The notes under the pieces are model-generated. The model did no database searches. It was not told where the DNA came from and saw only the letters and a list, made by a program, of their open reading frames with translations. Shown one piece after another: positions 53,087 to 61,402 of a stretch of 64,000 bases of DNA. Each line of letters opens with the position of its first letter. Within the stretch, counting starts at the first letter, position 1. The translations under genes and the position numbers were made by a program. Source of the DNA: JBALVT01 sp045110675 (GTDB lineage: Bacteria > Pseudomonadota > Gammaproteobacteria > Pseudomonadales > Halieaceae); NCBI GenBank assembly GCA_045110675.1, contig JBGCGJ010000006.1, positions 124,001 to 188,000 of the forward strand, in the 5' to 3' direction.

Positions 53087-55790
53087 CATCCCAGTTGTCG
53101 CCAACACCTGCTTCAACAACCAGGGGCACGTTCAGAGACGCGGCCTCGGACATTAACGAACACAGTTGTGCACTGGCGTCGGTCACCTGGTCCTCGGCAA
53201 TTTCAAGAACCAGTTCGTCGTGCACCTGCATTACCATTTGCGCATCCACATCGCCTTTGCCCAACCACTGGTCAACCGCAAGCATCGCTTTCTTGATAAT
53301 GTCAGCCGCAGTCCCCTGCATAGGTGCATTAATGGCGGTTCTCTCCGCCGCCTGCACTCTCATTTTGTTTTTGGCGTTAATTTCGGGCAGATACAACCGC
53401 CGTCCAAATAGCGTCTCAACATAGCCCTGCTCTTTTGCCACGGCCCGGGTGGTGTCCATATAGTCCTGAACTCCGGGATAACGTTCGAAATATCGGTCGA
53501 TATATTCCTGAGCTTCGTGACGGCCAAGATGCAGCTGTTTAGCTAGCCCGAAAGCGGACATGCCGTAAATCAAGCCAAAGTTAATCGCCTTCGCCTTTCT
53601 TCGCTGGTCACCGGAAACCTGATCGAGAGAGACCTCAAAGACTTCTGCCGCAGTCGCCTTGTGTACATCCAGGCCTTCGCTAAATGCATTCAGTAAGCCC
53701 TGGTCGCCAGACAGATGCGCCATAATGCGAAGTTCAATCTGGGAGTAATCCGCCGCTACGATTTTATAGCCTTGAGGCGCGACAAATGCCTGGCGAATGC
53801 GTCTGCCTTCTTCGGTGCGAATCGGAATATTTTGCAGGTTCGGGTTGGAAGAAGATAATCGCCCTGTGGCTGCGACCGCCTGGTGATAAGAAGTATGCAC
53901 CCTGCCGGTTTCCGGATTAATCATCTCCGGCAATTTATCGGTGTACGTAGATTTTAATTTGCTCAGGCTGCGATATTCGAGCAACAGCTTGGGCAGAGGA
54001 TAATCCAACGCCAGCTCTGTCAGCACTTCCTCGGAGGTAGAGGGTGCCCCCTTGGGCGTCTTCTTAACCACCGGCAGCTGCAATTTTTCAAACAATATTT
54101 CGCCGAGTTGTTTCGGAGATCCGAGATTAAACTCCTGCCCAGCCATATCATAGGTTTGCGTTTCCAATTCCTGTAGCCGGGCGCCAAGCTCGGCGCTTTG
54201 CTCTACAAGGAGTTCCCTGGAGATCAAAGCCCCGCGTCGTTCAATGCGCGACAAAACGGATACCAAAGGCAGTTCAATCTCTTCGAAGACCGATTTCAGT
54301 GTTTTTTCCTGCTCCAGGTTGGGCCAAATTTTTTCGTGGAGTCGAAGCGTGATGTCGGCGTCTTCAGCCGCGTAAGGGCCCGCCTGTTCTAGGGTAATTT
54401 GGTTGAATTTGAGCTGTTTACTGCCCTTCCCTGCAATATCTTCAAAGTGAATCGTACTGCAGCCCAGGTACTTTAATGCCAAGCTGTCCATATCATGACG
54501 CGTCGCGGTCGAGTCCAGAACATAGGATTCGAGCATGGTATCGAAGGCGATTCCCTTAAGTTCAATGCCGTGATTGGCCAACACGCTGGCGTCGTATTTC
54601 AGGTTCTGCCCAACTTTCAATTGCGTAGGGTCTTCCAAAAGTGGTTTTAGCTGGGCCAAAACTGATTCGCGGTCAAGCTGCTCAGGCACGCCCAGATAAT
54701 CGTGTGCCACTGGCACATAGGCCGCCTTCCCCGCTTCCACCGCAAAGGACACTCCGACAATACGAGCTTCCATATAATCCAAGCTGGTGGTTTCAGTATC
54801 GAATGCAAAAACTGGAGCATCCGCCAATACTTGCAGCCAAGCGTCCAGACTGGCCTGGTCCATCACCAGATCGTAATCAGTCTCCATCGACACAACTGGC
54901 GCCAGATCTTCACCGGAGAGTAACTCCTCTACCCAAGAACGAAATTCCAGGCGGGTAAACCAATCGAGCAACCCTTCCCGGTCAGGCTCACCGTTTTCCA
55001 GAAGCTCTGGAGACTCCTCCAAGTCAACATCCGTCTTAATTGTCGCCAACGTATACGATAATTCAGCATTTTCTTTTTCGACTTCCAACTTGGCCGCCAT
55101 GTTTTTGGCTCCACGGAAGTCCAGAGTCGCAACCTTGTCCAGGTTAGCGTAAATCTCAGCCACTCCACCCAGCCCCTGCAGCAATGCCAGGGCCGTTTTT
55201 TCTCCTACTCCCGCGACCCCCGGAATGTTATCGACTTTGTCTCCCATCAATGCCAGCAGGTCAATGATCAGTTCTGGGGGTATTCCAAACTTCTCCAAAA
55301 CACCACTTTCGTCCATCACCGTTTCCGTCATTGTGTTGACCAGCGTCGTGTGCTGGTTGACCAGCTGAGCCATATCCTTATCACCGGTAGATATCACCAC
55401 GGACAAGCCCATTTCGCTGGCCTGGCGTGACAGCGTGCCGATGACGTCGTCTGCCTCCACTCCAGGCGTACAAATAAAGGGAAGGCCCATCGCCTTGACG
55501 ATCTCGTGTATGGGTTCTATCTGCTCTCGCAACTCATCCGGCATGGGAGGGCGGTTCGCCTTGTATTGCGGGTAAATCTCGTCACGAAAAGTTTTGCCCT
55601 TTGCATCAAATACAACCGCCACGGGACTTTCGGGATAGTCCTTACACAGGCGGCGCAACATGTTGATAACCCCCTTCACCGCGCCCGTGGCCTGGCCCTG
55701 AGAATTAGTAAGGGGAGGGAGGGCATGAAATGCCCGGTAAACATAGGAAGAGCCATCAACCAGTACAAGCGGGGGCGAAGTTGCTTTCAT
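53076..55790 (-). CDS. polA: DNA polymerase I
   Basis: 904 residues from the ATG at 55790. The 5'-3' exonuclease domain (about 1-300) starts LVLVDGSSYVYRAFHAL and has DKDMAQLV. The 3'-5' exonuclease keeps DTETTSLDYM, so proofreading is likely. The polymerase has DYSQIELRIMAHLS (motif A), RRKAKAINFGLIYGMSAFG (O helix) and VHDELVLE (motif C). It serves repair and Okazaki fragment processing. Tandem stop codons sit in a palindrome shared with the end of engB. Confidence 0.97.
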   Translation of the reverse strand: MKATSPPLVLVDGSSYVYRAFHALPPLTNSQGQATGAVKGVINMLRRLCKDYPESPVAVVFDAKGKTFRDEIYPQYKANRPPMPDELREQIEPIHEIVKAMGLPFICTPGVEADDVIGTLSRQASEMGLSVVISTGDKDMAQLVNQHTTLVNTMTETVMDESGVLEKFGIPPELIIDLLALMGDKVDNIPGVAGVGEKTALALLQGLGGVAEIYANLDKVATLDFRGAKNMAAKLEVEKENAELSYTLATIKTDVDLEESPELLENGEPDREGLLDWFTRLEFRSWVEELLSGEDLAPVVSMETDYDLVMDQASLDAWLQVLADAPVFAFDTETTSLDYMEARIVGVSFAVEAGKAAYVPVAHDYLGVPEQLDRESVLAQLKPLLEDPTQLKVGQNLKYDASVLANHGIELKGIAFDTMLESYVLDSTATRHDMDSLALKYLGCSTIHFEDIAGKGSKQLKFNQITLEQAGPYAAEDADITLRLHEKIWPNLEQEKTLKSVFEEIELPLVSVLSRIERRGALISRELLVEQSAELGARLQELETQTYDMAGQEFNLGSPKQLGEILFEKLQLPVVKKTPKGAPSTSEEVLTELALDYPLPKLLLEYRSLSKLKSTYTDKLPEMINPETGRVHTSYHQAVAATGRLSSSNPNLQNIPIRTEEGRRIRQAFVAPQGYKIVAADYSQIELRIMAHLSGDQGLLNAFSEGLDVHKATAAEVFEVSLDQVSGDQRRKAKAINFGLIYGMSAFGLAKQLHLGRHEAQEYIDRYFERYPGVQDYMDTTRAVAKEQGYVETLFGRRLYLPEINAKNKMRVQAAERTAINAPMQGTAADIIKKAMLAVDQWLGKGDVDAQMVMQVHDELVLEIAEDQVTDASAQLCSLMSEAASLNVPLVVEAGVGDNWDEAH

Positions 55791-56023
55791 AGACGTTTTT
55801 TCTTTTGGCCAAGCGTATGAGTAGGCCCGGCGCACCGGGACAAAGATTAAAGCCCATTGCGAACCAAATTTCCATGTCCCCGAGAGGTCAGCAAAACTGC
55901 GAGGATGAGTTACTCTCTACTCCCAGGCAAGTGTTACCTACAAAAAGTAGCCGTTACATTCGTGAAAAATCGTTCGAAACACGTCAAATTGTGATCCACT
56001 TATCATAATGAAATTAACAACTT

Positions 56024-56039
56024 ATGTATTTTTATACAT
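56024..56039. repeat. Dyad upstream of the orphan secreted protein
   Basis: ATGTAT and ATACAT arms around TTTT form a perfect 6-bp dyad about 105 nt upstream of the start codon. It could be an operator; no regulator is identified. Confidence 0.35.
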
Positions 56040-56104
56040 TTATGACTTTAAAACTTGAAAAGTATAAATTAGACGCCATTATAGCTGCCCACAGTAATAA
56101 TTAT

Positions 56105-56128
56105 GTTACCTTTTCGAATTTAGGTAAC
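56105..56128. promoter_or_regulatory. GTTACC/GGTAAC inverted repeat
   Basis: Six-base arms separated by 12 nt end 16 nt before the ATG at 56144, just upstream of the GAGGA ribosome binding site. It may be an operator, or an RNA hairpin in the 5' leader. Confidence 0.35.
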
Positions 56129-56143
56129 ACTTTGAGGAAAGTT

Positions 56144-56425
56144 ATGAGATTTAAACTATCAGCAATAGCTATTATCGCGGCAGCCAGCCAATTCAGTGTC
56201 GCAGAGATGCCCAATACGATTGACCCTGCCGTCAAAGACCTGCCCGTTCAACAGGAAAGCAGCGGAGCGCAAGCAACTACAGAAGGAATAACTGTCGATT
56301 CAGGTAAACTGCCAGGCGCCATTATCAAGGTAGCCGATAGCCTCGAGACGAAGTTAGAACAGCGCCTCCAAGCAAGCTTCGACGCCGGCTTTACAACAAC
56401 CGGCGGATTAGCAAGCGCTCACTAA
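56144..56425 (+). CDS. Small secreted protein of unknown function
   Basis: 93 residues, no recognised family. A signal peptide (about 1-20, ending SVA) is followed by a mostly polar body with acidic and Gln-rich stretches and a short amphipathic helix near KVADSLETKLEQRLQ. The ATG at 56144 has GAGGA 6 nt upstream and is preferred over an in-frame ATG at 56024, which is in the dyad. It stands alone and converges on the SCO gene. Location outside the inner membrane is inferred from the signal peptide. Confidence 0.7.
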   Translation: MRFKLSAIAIIAAASQFSVAEMPNTIDPAVKDLPVQQESSGAQATTEGITVDSGKLPGAIIKVADSLETKLEQRLQASFDAGFTTTGGLASAH

Positions 56426-56445
56426 ACTGCGTTAGCTCAGTGTGC

Positions 56446-57105
56446 TTAGTCCCACTGGGCTCGCACAGAGCGATAAGTCACCTTCATTTTCGCCAGATCC
56501 AAGGGCGCCTTGAAAAAGCCGTGGTAATCACCTCGGGGGTTCATCAGTACCACATTGGAACCGTGGTCTACCTGATACTCACCGTCCTTTCCCGGTACCT
56601 TGCGGAAAGGGGTATTTAGCGCCGTGGCAACACGGTGTATCTCCAAAAATTCGCCGGTAACACCGACAAAGTCCTTGTTGAAGAAGGGGACATAGTTGGA
56701 AAGCTGCTCAACGGTATCCCTAGCAGGATCTACGCTGATCATGACCACTGCGGTATCGGTAGATTCCGTCCCTTCCAACTCGCTTATAAATTGGTTGAGA
56801 AAACTCATGGTCGTCGGACAGATATCAGGGCAGTAGGTGAAGCCGAAAAACACCAGTGTCCACTTACCCTCAAAATCGGCAGCAGTAAACGCCTGCCCGT
56901 GGTGACTCTGCAGCTTAAACTGGCCGATATTTCGCGGTGTGTCGAACATGTAGGCGCCGTTTAACTTCATCTCGGACGCGCTCATCAGGCGCGGCATTTG
57001 CACACGATGAACAAAGGTGGCGACCACCACCAGCATAAACACCGCTACTGCGGCGATCGTAATCTTAATACCGCGCGCCTGCGCTCGCTTGTTTTCGTCT
57101 TTCAT
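56446..57105 (-). CDS. SCO family copper chaperone
   Basis: 219 residues: an N-terminal membrane anchor (about 15-32), then a thioredoxin-like domain with the copper motif FTYCPDICPTTM and the downstream His in YQVDHGSNVVL. Sco proteins deliver copper to the CuA site of cytochrome oxidase subunit II or reduce it. It is the last gene of the oxidase assembly group and follows ctaB by 9 nt. Confidence 0.94.
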   Translation of the reverse strand: MKDENKRAQARGIKITIAAVAVFMLVVVATFVHRVQMPRLMSASEMKLNGAYMFDTPRNIGQFKLQSHHGQAFTAADFEGKWTLVFFGFTYCPDICPTTMSFLNQFISELEGTESTDTAVVMISVDPARDTVEQLSNYVPFFNKDFVGVTGEFLEIHRVATALNTPFRKVPGKDGEYQVDHGSNVVLMNPRGDYHGFFKAPLDLAKMKVTYRSVRAQWD

Positions 57106-57114
57106 AATGAGGGA

Positions 57115-58029
57115 TTACACCAGTACTTGCGGAAATAGGTAGTGATCAACCAGCATCACAACGAACAGGGCCATTAGATAGACAATGGAATATCTAAAGG
57201 TCTCGATAGGGGCTGTCGGGTTTTTATCCCGCAGCAACTCAAAAGCCCAGTACAGAAACCCAAGGCCCAACACCACTGCGCCCAGTAAATACAGTGGCCC
57301 ACTGAGCATAGTGGCATAGGGGAGCAGGGTAACCAGAAACATGATGATGGTGTATAGCATGATATGAAGCTTGGTAAAGGCAACGCCATGGGTAACAGGC
57401 AGCATAGGAATATCGACAGCCGCATACTCCTCCTTCCGATGAATGGCGAGGGCCCAAAAATGAGGTGGTGTCCAGGCGAAAATGATCAGCGCCAGAAGAA
57501 GGCCGTGACCGCCGATCTCTCCGGTCACAGCGGTCCAACCGAGCAGAGGAGGGGCTGCGCCAGCAAGACCACCTATCACAATATTCTGGGGCGTCGCTCT
57601 TTTGAGAAACATTGTGTAAATAAAAGCGTAGCCTACCAGGGAAGCGAGTGTCAGCCAGGCGGTAAGCGCGTTAACCCAAATAAGCAGGATCGCCATTCCG
57701 GCCGCGCCAAGGACAAGGGCAAATGTGGCGGCCTGCAATGCTCCTATTCGGCCTTGCGCAATAGGTCGATTTCGCGTCCGAGCCATTTTCTGGTCAACGC
57801 GTTGATCCACCAAATGGTTTACGGCCGCTGCGGCTCCCGCCACCATCGCAATACCCAGATTACCCAGCACTAGAATTTGCAACGGCACCATCCCTGGAAC
57901 CGCCATAAACATGCCGATTACCGAGGTAAGTATCATCAGGGCTACCACCCGGGGCTTAGTGAGCTCCTGGTAGTCCCGCCAACTGGCTGGCGCATCAGCG
58001 GAATTGTCGGCCATATAGGCGTTACTCAC
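57115..58029 (-). CDS. ctaB: Protohaem IX farnesyltransferase (haem O synthase)
   Basis: 304 residues with about nine membrane helices. The UbiA-family motif is VNHLVDQRVDQKMARTRNRP, with the Asp-rich prenyl-diphosphate site. It makes haem O. The GTG start at 58029 overlaps the upstream gene by 8 nt; an ATG at 58014 is an alternative. Haem A synthase (ctaA), often found just upstream, is not present here. Confidence 0.95.
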   Translation of the reverse strand: MSNAYMADNSADAPASWRDYQELTKPRVVALMILTSVIGMFMAVPGMVPLQILVLGNLGIAMVAGAAAAVNHLVDQRVDQKMARTRNRPIAQGRIGALQAATFALVLGAAGMAILLIWVNALTAWLTLASLVGYAFIYTMFLKRATPQNIVIGGLAGAAPPLLGWTAVTGEIGGHGLLLALIIFAWTPPHFWALAIHRKEEYAAVDIPMLPVTHGVAFTKLHIMLYTIIMFLVTLLPYATMLSGPLYLLGAVVLGLGFLYWAFELLRDKNPTAPIETFRYSIVYLMALFVVMLVDHYLFPQVLV

Positions 58030-58678
58030 TGGAATTCTTCAGCAGAAATTTGAGATCGGACATCACACCCTTGTAATCAACGGTGTGGTCGTAGGTCATC
58101 ATAATCCAACCATTGGGATCTACCAGATACCAGCTGCTCGGTTCAATCGCATACTCTCGAAGCAATGTCTGATGGTCCGTACTCGATAACGTCATGACTT
58201 TCATCCCACGATGCTGCGAGGCCAAAAACTCAGTAAAACTTTCGGGCGCCGGCTGCAGGTCGCTCAAATAGTCGATGTTCATCATGGTATCAGCTGCGGG
58301 CGTGTCACTTAAGTAGATTCGCCTGATCCGATTAAACTCTTTACCCATGGCAATATGGATTTGCCTTGTCGTGTAAAGAGAGCTTTCACACACCTGGTCA
58401 CAGTTCTTGCCCCCGGGGATCAGAAACCGCCAACGGCGCTCTAATTCAGAATACTTCAAGGGCAGGGCGGCTTCGTCTGCCAAGGATACTTCCTCCAGCT
58501 GCCTCGGTGGTTGCACCAGCGAGCCGCTGTTGGAAGTACCGAGAGCCGCCACTAGATCCAACTCTCCATTGACAACATAGTACCAAAGCCAGGTCGCCAC
58601 AAGGATGACAGTCACCGGGATGCCAGCGATTAGAAGCAACACCATGCGATTACTTCCAACCGATTTCTCAACGTCCAT
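58022..58678 (-). CDS. Membrane-anchored SCO-like protein, oxidase cluster
   Basis: 218 residues: one membrane helix (about 12-34), then a thioredoxin-like domain. A CDQVC pair (C93, C97) has the CX3C spacing of Sco proteins but lacks the flanking prolines, and SSWYLVDPNGWIMMTYDH resembles the Sco C-terminal half. It fits the uncharacterised gene between SURF1 and ctaA/ctaB in Pseudomonas oxidase loci. A copper or redox role in oxidase assembly is inferred. It abuts SURF1 (TAA directly followed by ATG) and overlaps ctaB. Confidence 0.75.
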   Translation of the reverse strand: MDVEKSVGSNRMVLLLIAGIPVTVILVATWLWYYVVNGELDLVAALGTSNSGSLVQPPRQLEEVSLADEAALPLKYSELERRWRFLIPGGKNCDQVCESSLYTTRQIHIAMGKEFNRIRRIYLSDTPAADTMMNIDYLSDLQPAPESFTEFLASQHRGMKVMTLSSTDHQTLLREYAIEPSSWYLVDPNGWIMMTYDHTVDYKGVMSDLKFLLKNSSE

Positions 58679-59449
58679 TTAGTTCTGGTCTCCTTTTGTG
58701 AAGGGTAATAATTGCCAAAGATTGGTGCTGCGTAGCAGATAGAAGATGCTCAAAAATATAGCCATAGCGAACCACTGAAATGCATAGGCTTTGTGCTTTT
58801 CGGGACTGACATTGATCACTTTCCAATCTACTGTCAGTGCACTAGTCTGGTCGGAATCCAGACGAATCAGATAAGGAAAAAGATCGCCCGAGACTTCGTT
58901 CTGTACAGCTTCGCTTATCTTTTCCATCTCTACTGCCTGTATTATTTTCGGCCAGCCCGGCGCAAAGGTTTGCTCGGCCAACAAATAGGGTTTATCGCTA
59001 GGGGCGTAAACATGGCCAGTAAGAGACTGAAAACCACTAACATGCGGGACCTCCGGAAGGGATTGTCGAGCCGGATCGCCGACAAGCCATCCACGATTTA
59101 CCAGCACCGAGAGATCTGCGCCTTCAACTTTGAAGAGCGCGGCGACCTCGTATCCGAACTGGCGTTTATGCATCCGGTTATCAATCAAAAATATGGCGTC
59201 CTGCACGTATTCCCCAGCAATAGAAACCGGTTTGAACGACAGTGCATCAGCCGACTGATCCAATAATTGGGAGACCGGGGCAGGGGGCTCATGGCTCCGT
59301 TGCTCCCAGGCCCGAGCCAACGCGGCCTTTTCCTGCGCCCGCTCCAACTGCCAAAAGCCCAGGAAAACTAGAAACGGCAACAACACTGCCGTCACAAGAC
59401 TGATGCGCCATTCCGGGTAAAACTGAAAAGCGGATGCTTTGTTAGACAT
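58679..59449 (-). CDS. SURF1 family cytochrome oxidase assembly protein
   Basis: 256 residues with helices at both ends and the SURF1 motifs LGFWQLERAQEK near the N terminus and VNRGWLVGD in the periplasmic part. SURF1 helps insert haem A into subunit I. The ATG at 59449 is favoured by GGAAG 5-6 nt upstream; a TTG at 59461 is less likely. It is separated from coxC by a small gene on the opposite strand. Confidence 0.92.
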   Translation of the reverse strand: MSNKASAFQFYPEWRISLVTAVLLPFLVFLGFWQLERAQEKAALARAWEQRSHEPPAPVSQLLDQSADALSFKPVSIAGEYVQDAIFLIDNRMHKRQFGYEVAALFKVEGADLSVLVNRGWLVGDPARQSLPEVPHVSGFQSLTGHVYAPSDKPYLLAEQTFAPGWPKIIQAVEMEKISEAVQNEVSGDLFPYLIRLDSDQTSALTVDWKVINVSPEKHKAYAFQWFAMAIFLSIFYLLRSTNLWQLLPFTKGDQN

Positions 59450-59542
59450 TTTTACTTCCAAAGACCCTCCGGCAGATCCAAGTAATTGGCCCTCTATCTC
59501 TGCAGGTGGTTTATACTGGCACTAAAAAGAAGGAGGTGCAGT

Positions 59543-59788
59543 TTGTTAAAAATCGCGATAATCGTTCTGCTAATGGTCCTGCTGGTGAGCATGGGCAGCA
59601 GTTTTTACTTTCTAATGAAGGATCAGGGAGATAAAACAAAGAGGCGCACCCTGCACTCTCTGGGGTTTCGCTTGGTCATAGCAATCGCTTTAGCTATTTT
59701 AATCATCTACAGTATCGCTACCGGCCAATTGGGTAACGAGACTCCATGGGACGGCGGGCCTACGCCACAAACGTCCCAACAGCCTTAA
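59543..59788 (+). CDS. Twin-helix membrane protein (DUF2909)
   Basis: 81 residues with two membrane helices joined by a short basic loop (DQGDKTKRRT) and a Pro-rich tail. It matches the DUF2909 family often found in aa3 oxidase loci. The start is a TTG at 59543, supported by AGGAGGTG a few nt upstream. The gene lies opposite to the oxidase genes, between coxC and SURF1. Function is unknown. Confidence 0.8.
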   Translation: MLKIAIIVLLMVLLVSMGSSFYFLMKDQGDKTKRRTLHSLGFRLVIAIALAILIIYSIATGQLGNETPWDGGPTPQTSQQP

Positions 59789-59814
59789 TACTCAAACAGC
59801 AGTTCCTGAATCCC

Positions 59815-60789
59815 TTAAAGAATATAGACAAACAGGAATAGCATTACCCAAACGACATCAACAAAGTGCCAATACCAGCTCGATGCTTCAAACCCAAAAT
59901 GATCCTCGGCAGTGAAGTGTCCACCGCGCACGGAACGCAGCCACTGAATTAACAGCATCGTCATTCCCATCGCCACGTGGAAGCCGTGGAAACCGGTCAG
60001 CATAAAGAAAGTGGAACCGTAAACACCTGCATGCAAGGTCAGGCCGAACTCAACGTAAGCTTCGTGGTATTCTAAGTACTGCAAATAGAGGAAAACAATA
60101 GCCAGGACGACTGTTATACCCAGCCACAGGTTAAACTTTTTCCTGTCTCCTGCGAGTATGCCAGTGTGCGCGATGTGGCAGGTCACACTGGATGTCAGAA
60201 GGATTATAGTGTTCCACATCGGCAACCACGCATACCACACATGAGCATCGGCGAAGGCCATGCTGGTGTGAGGACTCGTGAAAACACCGTTATTTGCAAT
60301 GGGCTGAGCAAGGGCGCCACCAACGGCTTCCTGCGGAGTTTCCATCATCGGCCAGGCGTAGGAAAAACCTTCCCACAACAGCGTGTTCATTCTGCCGCCG
60401 TCGCCTTCACCACCTAGCCAAGGGCCGGATAAATTGCGAATGTAGAAAAGGGCGCCAAAGAAGGCAAAGAAAAACATAACCTCTGAGAAGATGAACCAGA
60501 ACATACCCAGTACATAGGAGCGCTTAAGCTGAGCGCTGTTCATTCCCGCAATATTTTCCCTGATAACAATTCGAAACCAGGTAAACAGAGTTGCGACGAA
60601 GAAAAACATTCCGAACCAGAATATGGACCACGAACTGGTAGCGACATCCGGATCCCCGAACGTCATGTCATTCATAATGCTGGCAGCACCAAAAATGCTC
60701 AATACCAACCCTATAGTCGCGCATACAGCTAACTTGCTGCTATCGGGTACGTAATACTTTTCGTACTCTGCGGAAGTCTGACTTGTCAT
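59815..60789 (-). CDS. coxC: Cytochrome c oxidase subunit III
   Basis: 324 residues with seven predicted helices. The conserved FWFIFSEVMFFFAFFGALF segment and GFHGFHVAMGM near the end are typical for subunit III, including the acidic residue of the lipid pocket. It is part of the aa3 oxidase complex in the inner membrane. It lies 42 nt after the Cox11 gene. Confidence 0.96.
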   Translation of the reverse strand: MTSQTSAEYEKYYVPDSSKLAVCATIGLVLSIFGAASIMNDMTFGDPDVATSSWSIFWFGMFFFVATLFTWFRIVIRENIAGMNSAQLKRSYVLGMFWFIFSEVMFFFAFFGALFYIRNLSGPWLGGEGDGGRMNTLLWEGFSYAWPMMETPQEAVGGALAQPIANNGVFTSPHTSMAFADAHVWYAWLPMWNTIILLTSSVTCHIAHTGILAGDRKKFNLWLGITVVLAIVFLYLQYLEYHEAYVEFGLTLHAGVYGSTFFMLTGFHGFHVAMGMTMLLIQWLRSVRGGHFTAEDHFGFEASSWYWHFVDVVWVMLFLFVYIL

Positions 60790-60831
60790 TTTTTTCTCCG
60801 TATAAATGCGCCGGCTAAACTGGACAGCGCG

Positions 60832-61392
60832 CTAGCGATTGGCCAGTGAACCCTTCGCCATATCTGTTACATCAAATATCGTATAAGACAAAGTAATGGT
60901 CTTAATATCTCGCGGTAAATCCTGATCGACAATAAATTGTAGAGGCATTTCCGCAGAGCTCTCGCCATCCAGTGGCTGTTGGTTGAAACAAAAACACTCA
61001 GTCTTATGGAAAAATTCCGCCGCACGCGATGGAGAAATACTCGGTATCGCCTGGGCGACCATCGCTGATGGCAGAGGGTTTGTCGCTACAAAAACGGTGT
61101 TGTTCACGGCACCCGGATTAATCTTCATCGCGGTAACACTGGGACCAAACTCCCAAGGCATGCCCTCGTTATTGCTGGCAATAAACTGCACAGTTATCTC
61201 GCGACTTTCATCCACGCGCACATCAACTGCGGTGTAGACCTGACCATTGGTTTTTCCATTAATTCCCAATACATCGCACAAGACATTGTAAAGCGGCACC
61301 ATCACCACAAACACAAAAGCGAACATCAACACTGCAACTACAGCCAACTTAGCTACGGTATCGAAAACAGGGTTGTTGCTCACTTTTATCAT
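60832..61392 (-). CDS. ctaG: Cytochrome c oxidase assembly protein CtaG/Cox11
   Basis: 186 residues from the ATG at 61392. An N-terminal membrane helix is followed by a periplasmic domain with the copper-binding ECFCFNQQPL motif. It delivers copper to the CuB centre of subunit I. The open frame runs back into coxA (to 61521), but that part has no homologue. It lies 10 nt after coxA. Confidence 0.95.
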   Translation of the reverse strand: MIKVSNNPVFDTVAKLAVVAVLMFAFVFVVMVPLYNVLCDVLGINGKTNGQVYTAVDVRVDESREITVQFIASNNEGMPWEFGPSVTAMKINPGAVNNTVFVATNPLPSAMVAQAIPSISPSRAAEFFHKTECFCFNQQPLDGESSAEMPLQFIVDQDLPRDIKTITLSYTIFDVTDMAKGSLANR

Positions 61393-61402
61393 GCCAATTT
61401 CT

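Larger units (their letters stand above)
55791..56143. other. Intergenic region between polA and an orphan secreted protein gene
   Basis: 353 nt without a convincing gene. The right half is A+T-rich and carries a dyad (56024-56039) and an inverted repeat GTTACC/GGTAAC (56105-56128). GTTACC also occurs near 55933, followed by a small CTAC/GTAG hairpin. Polar spots of this kind suggest promoter and operator sequences for the gene at 56144. Confidence 0.5.
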
